The position numbers and the translations under genes were made by a program. A stretch of 40,922 bases of DNA from Bacteroidales bacterium (GTDB taxonomy: Bacteria; Bacteroidota; Bacteroidia; Bacteroidales; UBA932), in assembly GCA_017614795.1 (NCBI GenBank), contig JAGABD010000110.1, forward strand, positions 1 to 40,922, written 5' to 3'. Below are positions 32,756 through 38,849 of this stretch, piece by piece. Positions within the stretch are counted from its first letter, which is position 1. Every line of letters starts with the position of its first letter. Below the pieces are notes generated by a model. It ran no database searches and was not told the origin of the DNA. It saw only the letters and a program-made list of their open reading frames with translations.

Positions 32756-34192
32756 CTACGCGGTCTTGTGTGATAATTTGCCACGGATGTGGGCCCACTC
32801 CTCCACCAGCTGCGCCTTGCCCGAATGGTACATATAGGGAACGCTCAGGCCGAGCTCCCTATGAACGAAGCGCCTCCAGTACCAGGCGTTGAACGCCAGC
32901 TGCAGGCCGACCTGCGCCAGGATGATTCCCCAGACGCCCATATGCAGAGGGCCGAGCAGCAGGAACCACAGGCCCACGCAAGCCGCCGCCGTAATGACGA
33001 AAGCGGGCATATAGATCAGTCTGTTGGTGCTGGAAAGGTAATATGTGTAGCACTTCACGTACATCAGCAGGAACTGGTTCGCGCAGATGCCCAGGAGCAG
33101 CGGAACGCTGAACGCCATACCGGGCTTCAGCCAGTGCAGGATGGGGAGTCCCGCCACCGCCGCGAGCAGAGTGGCAAACGCGAAGCTCACCACGTACACG
33201 AACATTATCAGCGATATGCTGTCGCGCAGCTTGCCGGTGTCGCGCTTTACGTACGCCGCTTGAATCGAAGGCTGGTATGCGATATGGAGCACCGAGCTCA
33301 TGGCCGCCACGGCCGTGCCTATCTGCAGGGTGGTCGAGTAGACCGCCGATTCGGCGAGACCGAGGAACAGCGGGAACACCACCACGCTGAAGCTGTCGCA
33401 GGCGTAGGACGCCACGTGGATGAGTCCGTCGCGCCAGGCGTTGTGCCAGATGGTCTTGAAGAGCGACACCATCTCCGAACGGGAGACTTTCTCCGCCACC
33501 GCCTTGAGCTTGTCCCCTATGCCTTCGAAAGCATAGAACTTCTTCCTTCCGAGGAGCCGGAACACCAGGCCGTATGCCAGATACGCGATGCTCGCGCCGA
33601 TTATGCCCGTGCCGCAAAGAAGCAGCGCCGTCATAAGCGTCAGATGCACTATTCGCGAGATCACGCGGTTCTTGTTCGCCGCGTCCACAGCGCCCACTCC
33701 GCGAAGGAACGAGTCGTAGTAGTTGAAGTAGAGGTTCAGGAAGGTGCCTATGGTGTAGATGAACCACGCCACCAGATGGGCATAACCCTCCATATCCCCG
33801 GAGATGCGCACGATGTACCAGGTGCCCACGGTGAGCATAAGCACAAGCGCTATCACGCTCACGATGAGATACACCATGCGGCTGGTGCCGCAGATGCGCT
33901 TCATCAGCGCGAAGTCGGGTTCCCGCCCCTCTTCTCCATGTTCCACCCCTTCCGCGAGCACGCGACGCGCCCCGCTCCAGCAGTAAGTGATGTTGCGGGC
34001 GAAGGTGACGGTGAAACCGAAGTCGAAGAGGATTGCGATGGTGCCTACGGCGACGAAAACATTCCAGAGGCCGAGCACTTCTTCGTTGAAGAAGAACACC
34101 ACCAGAGGTATCGTTATGAGGTTGGAGCAGAGGGAGAAGAAAGTGCCCAGGTAGCTCCAAACCACGTCGCTTCGCTTTACCTTTACTTGCAT
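32756..34192 (-). CDS. Wzx-type polysaccharide flippase
   Basis: The 478-aa protein has about 12-14 membrane helices and the beginning VKRSDVVWSYLGTFFSLCSNLITIPLVV, as in oligosaccharide flippases (polysaccharide transporter family, MOP superfamily); AESAVYSTTLQIGTAV and LRDSISLIMFVYVVSFAFAT follow. Wzx moves undecaprenyl-linked repeat units across the inner membrane. The start is the ATG at 34190-34192. Only 14 bp lie between it and the mature 3' end of the upstream tmRNA, with no terminator or promoter between, so it appears to be transcribed with ssrA. Confidence 0.9.
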   Translation of the reverse strand: MQVKVKRSDVVWSYLGTFFSLCSNLITIPLVVFFFNEEVLGLWNVFVAVGTIAILFDFGFTVTFARNITYCWSGARRVLAEGVEHGEEGREPDFALMKRICGTSRMVYLIVSVIALVLMLTVGTWYIVRISGDMEGYAHLVAWFIYTIGTFLNLYFNYYDSFLRGVGAVDAANKNRVISRIVHLTLMTALLLCGTGIIGASIAYLAYGLVFRLLGRKKFYAFEGIGDKLKAVAEKVSRSEMVSLFKTIWHNAWRDGLIHVASYACDSFSVVVFPLFLGLAESAVYSTTLQIGTAVAAMSSVLHIAYQPSIQAAYVKRDTGKLRDSISLIMFVYVVSFAFATLLAAVAGLPILHWLKPGMAFSVPLLLGICANQFLLMYVKCYTYYLSSTNRLIYMPAFVITAAACVGLWFLLLGPLHMGVWGIILAQVGLQLAFNAWYWRRFVHRELGLSVPYMYHSGKAQLVEEWAHIRGKLSHKTA

Positions 34193-34206
34193 CGCAGTTT
34201 CGTTTG

Positions 34207-34601
34207 TGGAGGTGGGCGGACTCGAACCGCCGTCCAAACAACGCACCCGAGGGCTTTCTACACGCTTATCCTTCCTTTGATTGTCGGGGGCTGCCTGCCG
34301 GAGGGCGGGCGAACAGACCCTTATCCTTAGAGTCTTGGCGCGCTTTAAAGGAGTCCGCGCGTGCATCCGTCTTGAATGATACCCCTGGGTCCGGACAGAG
34401 ACGGCCTAAAGCCGGAGGGATACTCGTCGGGAACGCAGCCTTGGCGCCCCGATTAAGCCAATCGCCTATGGCAGATTAGGCTGCGAGTGCATAGTTGCTG
34501 TTGCCAGCTAATTGTTCGCAAGTCGTGTTGACGGGCAGGCCTGCGGAGCGCCCGGCGTGCTTACCTTCCGGCATCGGTGCTGTCAAAACCAAAACACCCC
34601 C
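34207..34601 (-). ncRNA. ssrA: tmRNA (trans-translation RNA)
   Basis: The 395-nt one-piece tmRNA has 5' GGGGGTG pairing with 3' CACCTCC (one G-T pair), a T-arm with TTCGAGT near the 3' end, and a discriminator A; CCA is not encoded. The tag frame runs from GGC (34503-34505) to GCC (34479-34481) and stops at TAA (34476-34478), encoding GNSNYALAA, a Bacteroidetes-type degradation tag. It rescues stalled ribosomes with SmpB. It sits between the initiating-transferase gene and wzx on the same strand. Confidence 0.95.
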
Positions 34602-34611
34602 GAAAAGCGAG

Positions 34612-34619
34612 CAAAGATA
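34612..34619 (-). promoter_or_regulatory. Promoter -7 element for ssrA and perhaps the polysaccharide operon
   Basis: TATCTTTG on the minus strand lies 10 bp upstream of the mature tmRNA 5' end and directly abuts the stop codon of the upstream transferase gene. No -33 TTTG is seen at 19-21 bp. As no other promoter precedes wzx, it may also drive the polysaccharide genes. Confidence 0.6.
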
Positions 34620-35582
34620 CTAAATATTCTTTAAATACTCCTCGTGGAGATGGTAATACTTTTTCATAAAAAGTAGATACCCCACGCCGAGCGCCGCGAG
34701 AACCACGGCAGAATAGACGTAATGGTTCACGGGAAGCAGCAGGAGCCCTGCCGAAACCGCCAGCTGGAGCACGGCGTAAATGCCCGACACCAGCACGTGC
34801 GGGAGGCCAAGTTCGTTGGCCATAATCTGGTATGCGTGCTTGCGGTGAGCCTTGCCAAGGTTCTCGTGAAGCATTATCCGGTGGATTATGGTCAGGACGC
34901 TGTCCACGCCATACACCGCCAGCAGCATAATGTAGCTGAAGTCCCCAGTCGCGATTATCACGGAGAACACTCCGAACACCAGCAGGAACGCCATAGTCAC
35001 CGCCCCGACGTCCCCCGCGAAGCATTTCGCCTTCGTCCTGAAATTGAAGAAGCAGAACACAAGGTCGGCAAGGATAATCACGATAATAAGAGAATGGGAG
35101 ATGGATTCGATAGCGAGCAACGGCAACGCCACGGCGAGCGAATATGCCCCCGTTATGCCGTTGATCCCGTCCATGAAATTGTAGGCATTGATGATGCCCA
35201 CGCACACTATCAGCGCGATTATCACCGCCCACCAGAGATTCCACTGCAGAAGCCCCAACTCCTTGAACATCAGAGCCATAGCCGTGAACTGCACCACCAG
35301 CCGGACCCCGTCGGGCAGAGACTTCACGTCGTCGGCGAAGCTCACCGCCGCAATCAGCGTCAGGCCCGCCAGGAACCAGGGATATGCCAGCCCGAAGAAC
35401 GCCGCCCAGAGCCAGGCCCCGAACAGAAACACCACTCCCCCGCCTCTCAGCACCACGCTCTTGTGGGAAGACCTCGCATTTGGGTTGTCGACGATTCCCA
35501 GCCTTTTCGCCACTGCGAAATACAGCAGTTCCAGCGCCACCAGCGACAGCGCTATTAACACATATTTGGCCCAAATGTTCAT
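34620..35582 (-). CDS. WecA/WbpL-like polyprenyl-phosphate sugar-1-phosphate transferase
   Basis: The protein has 320 aa from the ATG at 35582. It belongs to the MraY/WecA family: VDNPNARSSHKSVVLRGGGV, FADDVKSLP (paired Asp), NAYNFMDGINGITG, GDVGAVTM, and the cytoplasmic HRKHAYQ segment, spread over about ten membrane helices. These enzymes start lipid-linked oligosaccharide synthesis by moving a HexNAc-1-phosphate to undecaprenyl phosphate. In the first motif the usual Pro before RGGG is missing (SVVLRGGG). With the WbpM- and WbpV-like enzymes in the locus, a QuiNAc/FucNAc starter is possible, but GlcNAc cannot be excluded. Confidence 0.9.
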   Translation of the reverse strand: MNIWAKYVLIALSLVALELLYFAVAKRLGIVDNPNARSSHKSVVLRGGGVVFLFGAWLWAAFFGLAYPWFLAGLTLIAAVSFADDVKSLPDGVRLVVQFTAMALMFKELGLLQWNLWWAVIIALIVCVGIINAYNFMDGINGITGAYSLAVALPLLAIESISHSLIIVIILADLVFCFFNFRTKAKCFAGDVGAVTMAFLLVFGVFSVIIATGDFSYIMLLAVYGVDSVLTIIHRIMLHENLGKAHRKHAYQIMANELGLPHVLVSGIYAVLQLAVSAGLLLLPVNHYVYSAVVLAALGVGYLLFMKKYYHLHEEYLKNI

Positions 35583-35591
35583 TTGCGAGTA

Positions 35592-35599
35592 CAAATATA
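35592..35599 (-). promoter_or_regulatory. Promoter -7 element for the WecA-like gene
   Basis: TATATTTG on the minus strand is separated from the ATG at 35582 by only 9 nt, implying a leader of a few bases. It is divergent from a weaker element TACCTTTA (plus, 35611-35618) that may serve the gene at 35625. Confidence 0.5.
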
Positions 35600-35624
35600 C
35601 GATTATTTATTACCTTTACGGCAT

Positions 35625-36767
35625 ATGAAGACAATTATCAAGTACTTGGCGGCGCTGGCGCTTCTATTCGCCACCGCTCCCCTGGCCAATGCCCAGTGGC
35701 GTTTCGTGGCCGACAAACTCACAGCCGATTCCACCCGCGTGTTCAACCGCGCGCTCAATCCCGACAAGCGCGAGGGCGCGAACAAATACATAATCAATGG
35801 CACCGCCTTCTACGTGCCCAACGGCGACACACTGTTCGTTGCCAAGGGTGACGGCGAATTATTTTCCGCCAGCTACAAGGTCCACGACGAACCCGGTTTC
35901 CAGGAGAAGTGGTACAGCAACAACAATGAGCGCGGACGTTTCCTCACGGTCACCATCAAAGGCAAGAAGTATTTCGTTGACGTCAAAGACCTGGTCCTGG
36001 TGGAAGGCACCGAGGAAGAATGGTGGACAAAAGCCGCCAACAAGCACCACACGCCTATGGGCCACTGGTACAGCACGCCCACGCCCCACTGGCTTGTAGT
36101 CTGCCTGGTCTTCGCGGCCCTCGCGTGCGCCATCATCGGAGGCAAGGCCGAATCCCCCGCCATCTCCTGGCTCACAATACCCTTCCTTGCCGCGGCAGTT
36201 GCACTCGAGTTCCTCGGCATCTACTACACGGGCACCGACCTCCTCTGGTGGATGAACCAGAAAGTATATGGGTTCTGGCCGGCCGCGGGAGGCGCCTGCC
36301 TGCTCGGCATCACGGCCTTGGTGCAGTTCTTCAGCATGATGATAATGGTCGGTCCCGACAACGAGGAGATGTCCTATCTCTGGCCCCTCCTGACCATCAT
36401 CGGCGGTTTGATAATAGCCATCGTCCTCATAGTCATAGAAGGCCTTAACGACGGCGACCACGGCCTCGTGCAGATCGGCATCATCATCTGGGCCGCATCC
36501 ATACTCCTCGGCCTCATAGTAACCTTCGTGAAGAATATGCGCACGCTCACCCTGATCGGCGGATTCTTCTTCTCGCTCTTCGTGATAATCTGGACTCTCG
36601 GCGTGCTGGCGATGGTAGGCCTCGTGTTCATCGGCATTATCACCTACTTCGCGGACACCATCATCATGATAGTGGGCTTCGCCCTGGCCTTCGGCCTCTC
36701 GAAGATGTTCCCCGACTTCGTCTACACCCTCGCCGACGGCACCGTGGTCAAGGTCTTCTACAAATAA
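35625..36767 (+). CDS. Exported/membrane protein of unknown function with C-terminal helices
   Basis: The protein has 380 aa from the ATG at 35625, which begins a clean signal peptide (MKTIIKYLAALALLFATAPLANAQ). Residues about 25-145 form a periplasmic, strand-rich domain with a conserved-looking NKYIINGTAFYVPNGDTLFVAK and EEEWWTKAANKHH. About seven hydrophobic helices follow, ending with the charged tail FPDFVYTLADGTVVKVFYK. I do not recognise the family. It is monocistronic, divergent from the WecA-like gene and abutting a convergent gene with no gap. Confidence 0.75.
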   Translation: MKTIIKYLAALALLFATAPLANAQWRFVADKLTADSTRVFNRALNPDKREGANKYIINGTAFYVPNGDTLFVAKGDGELFSASYKVHDEPGFQEKWYSNNNERGRFLTVTIKGKKYFVDVKDLVLVEGTEEEWWTKAANKHHTPMGHWYSTPTPHWLVVCLVFAALACAIIGGKAESPAISWLTIPFLAAAVALEFLGIYYTGTDLLWWMNQKVYGFWPAAGGACLLGITALVQFFSMMIMVGPDNEEMSYLWPLLTIIGGLIIAIVLIVIEGLNDGDHGLVQIGIIIWAASILLGLIVTFVKNMRTLTLIGGFFFSLFVIIWTLGVLAMVGLVFIGIITYFADTIIMIVGFALAFGLSKMFPDFVYTLADGTVVKVFYK

Positions 36768-37286
36768 CTATCCTTGCAGGATTGCGACGATCTGCACTGC
36801 GATAAAAAGCATCAGGGCATAAAACAGAAGCTCCAGACACGACGCCCCCAGGCTCTGCCTCTTCTTCCTGCGCCTCCGGGACGGGAATACGGGCCCTTCG
36901 GGCGAAGATGCCTGCGGTGACGGCGCTGGCGCCGGCGCCTGTGCGGGCGGAGCAGGGGTCTCTACGGGCAGATAATGAGCCCTTACACGGGCCAGAAGCG
37001 CCCTCGCCTGCTCGACAAGCTCCTCGCACTCCACCACCTCGTCCTCCAGCTCCTCGGCATCGTCGAAATCCTCCGGATACTCCCCTTCCAGCTCCTCCTC
37101 GTCGTCGCCATCCAGCACCTCCACCGGCAGATTGGAGACGAGCTCCTCCACATCGGCCTCGATCTCCTCGAGCCTGTTCTCCAGGTCGACGGGATCGAAC
37201 GAAGGATCGGTCAGCCAATCCTTCCGTGTCAACCCGGTCAGGAACTCGATCCCCCGCCTAACGGCTTCTGCTTCGGTTTCGTACAT
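36768..37286 (-). CDS. Acidic tail-anchored protein of unknown function
   Basis: The 172-aa protein is built in blocks: a soluble head (MYETEAEAVRRGIEFLTGL), a strongly acidic helical stretch (residues about 40-95, rich in Glu/Asp), a Pro/Ala linker (APAPAPSPQASSPE), a basic patch RRRRKKR, and one C-terminal membrane helix (LLFYALMLFIAVQIVAIL). The basic patch just before the helix predicts a cytoplasmic head with the C-terminus in the membrane. No known domain is recognised. The stop codons of this gene and the convergent one upstream in the window are directly adjacent. Confidence 0.65.
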   Translation of the reverse strand: MYETEAEAVRRGIEFLTGLTRKDWLTDPSFDPVDLENRLEEIEADVEELVSNLPVEVLDGDDEEELEGEYPEDFDDAEELEDEVVECEELVEQARALLARVRAHYLPVETPAPPAQAPAPAPSPQASSPEGPVFPSRRRRKKRQSLGASCLELLFYALMLFIAVQIVAILQG

Positions 37287-37292
37287 AGATAA

Positions 37293-37370
37293 CTACTTCT
37301 CCGGCCTAACCAGTTTCTCATCTTGGTCCATAACCTCGAAGGACGGCATTTTGTCGCCAATGGTGAGCAT
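37293..37370 (-). pseudogene. Possible remnant of a peroxiredoxin (Bcp/AhpC-TSA) gene
   Basis: A 25-codon frame from the ATG at 37370 reads IGDKMPSFEVMDQDEKLVR before a TAG at 37293, closely resembling the first residues of Bcp/AhpC-type peroxiredoxins (x-GD-AP-F-L-D-DG-xVxL). The catalytic Cys region is absent. It stops 6 bp before the start of the acidic protein gene and begins near the edge of the A+T-rich lipoprotein segment, consistent with a gene cut by a recombination event. It could also be a small unrelated leader ORF. Confidence 0.45.
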
Positions 37371-37384
37371 GAATGATTATTTAA

Positions 37385-38284
37385 CTATTCTTCTTTATTT
37401 CGGTCATTACTCATCCCAATTTCAAGATCATAGTCAATGAAGAACCGGTTGGCTGAATAGTACTTATAGACCCTTATCGTCTCACCGCTCTTGGTCCCAT
37501 CACACTTCACTCCATCCTTTTCTTCATAGGTGTCCTCCCTGACCATATTCTTTACTTTATCAATGAAGAATGAATTCACAATTCTGTGCTCTTGACCATC
37601 TATAACGAGCATAAGGATGTTTTCGAACTCGTATGGAGTCGTCTGTTCTGTGAAATTCATAACAACAGACTCTTCCGAAGAAGGATCTCGAGCAAAACCA
37701 CACTTCCTTATTGGCTCGTTAAAAAGTGAGAACTCACTAAAAAACCTTGACGTATGTGCGGGAATCCAAACACCGGGTTTCTCAACCATATCAACACCCC
37801 TATTTACTGCCGTTGTAGAAATGTATTTTTGCGTCATTGTTGAGACAGTCGTTGTGCCTGCCGCGCTTCCAAAAGCAGAGGCATAGTTTGTATTCCCAAG
37901 ACTGGACGAGAATGCAGCCCCATAGCTATTCGAAGTTGAAAAGGCATTAGTGCCGCCTAAAGCCAAGCTGCTTTCAACGGCGGTTACTGTTCTGCGCGAA
38001 AACACTCTATTCTTATAATAATCATGCGTGAAGCCATTGACAACTAAGAAAGAGCGACTAAGGTCAACGTAAATGTCTTTATTACCACGATTTGTTATAA
38101 CAAAACTAAGCTTCCCGCCAGAAGACCAAAAATCATAATGAACAACTATACCCTCCTCGTAATAAGCGAAACCACCCCCCTCGTTAATCTTAACTTGAGG
38201 AGATGCAATAGAAATAAGTTGCTGGTATCCTGCCGAGCAGGAAGTCAATACTAAAGTGACAAGAATAAAATACAACTTCTTCAT
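37385..38284 (-). CDS. Hypothetical lipoprotein, A+T-rich, probably acquired
   Basis: The 299-aa protein has a lipoprotein signal MKKLYFILVTLVLTSC (Cys at 16). A beta-rich domain (about 40-115: GKLSFVITNRGNKDIYVDLS) is followed by a Ser/Gly/Asn/Ala-rich low-complexity stretch (about 110-155) and a second globular part (about 160-285). No family is recognised. Base composition and codon use are clearly more A+T-rich than the polysaccharide locus and more so than hsdR. It follows another lipoprotein gene by 25 bp, so the two probably form an operon. Confidence 0.75.
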   Translation of the reverse strand: MKKLYFILVTLVLTSCSAGYQQLISIASPQVKINEGGGFAYYEEGIVVHYDFWSSGGKLSFVITNRGNKDIYVDLSRSFLVVNGFTHDYYKNRVFSRRTVTAVESSLALGGTNAFSTSNSYGAAFSSSLGNTNYASAFGSAAGTTTVSTMTQKYISTTAVNRGVDMVEKPGVWIPAHTSRFFSEFSLFNEPIRKCGFARDPSSEESVVMNFTEQTTPYEFENILMLVIDGQEHRIVNSFFIDKVKNMVREDTYEEKDGVKCDGTKSGETIRVYKYYSANRFFIDYDLEIGMSNDRNKEE

Positions 38285-38309
38285 GTAGTTATCATCTAGA
38301 CATTCAACA

Positions 38310-38777
38310 TTACTTATTCAGATACTCTATTAATAATTTATTGAGAGTTTTAGCGTCTCCGTTGCTCCTATATTTCAACTCATAATATGTCCGGACTGGT
38401 ATTTTATACTGTGCACCATTGTATGAACAATCGAGGAAGCCATCCTTTGCTTCAGTATTGAGTATTATAACCTCATTGTTGAAATTTGCAGCATTACTAG
38501 TTGCGACAGTTTTACTATCCCCGGGCATTAAGTGTCCCTTAAATGCATACGGGATATCATGAAAAATATAACGATTACCATTTCCATAATCAACATTTAA
38601 CGCTTCCTGTTTTACGCCACCATCGTATGATTCAATATAGGATGCATCATAAGATTCTGTCTCCCCATTTGGGAAATAATAAGTTACCCGACCTGTATAA
38701 ACAAGCTTAGTTGTATAGGACGGAAAACAAGATGTGGCACATAATAGCACCAGTACAAGATACAATAGTTTTTTCAT
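38310..38777 (-). CDS. Small hypothetical lipoprotein, A+T-rich, probably acquired
   Basis: The 155-aa protein has a lipoprotein signal MKKLLYLVLVLLCATSC (Cys at 17) and a beta-rich body (KLVYTGRVTYYFPNGETESYDASY is cut here to its start, VYTGRVTYYFPNGE). It ends TLNKLLIEYLNK. No family is recognised. The -7-like sequence TATGTTTC (minus, 38780-38787) sits directly upstream. It is first of a two-lipoprotein unit located downstream of hsdR. Confidence 0.72.
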   Translation of the reverse strand: MKKLLYLVLVLLCATSCFPSYTTKLVYTGRVTYYFPNGETESYDASYIESYDGGVKQEALNVDYGNGNRYIFHDIPYAFKGHLMPGDSKTVATSNAANFNNEVIILNTEAKDGFLDCSYNGAQYKIPVRTYYELKYRSNGDAKTLNKLLIEYLNK

Positions 38778-38849
38778 AACGAAACATAATTATTCAGAAT
38801 AGTCAACACATCCCCCCCGCATTGAGCAAAGGGCTTATTCTGTACTCAA

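Noticed and set aside
34193..34366. Upstream extension of the wzx frame to an ATG at 34366
   Set aside because: The extra 58 residues would be encoded by the 3' half of the tmRNA and do not look like a flippase N-terminus; the ATG at 34192 is canonical.
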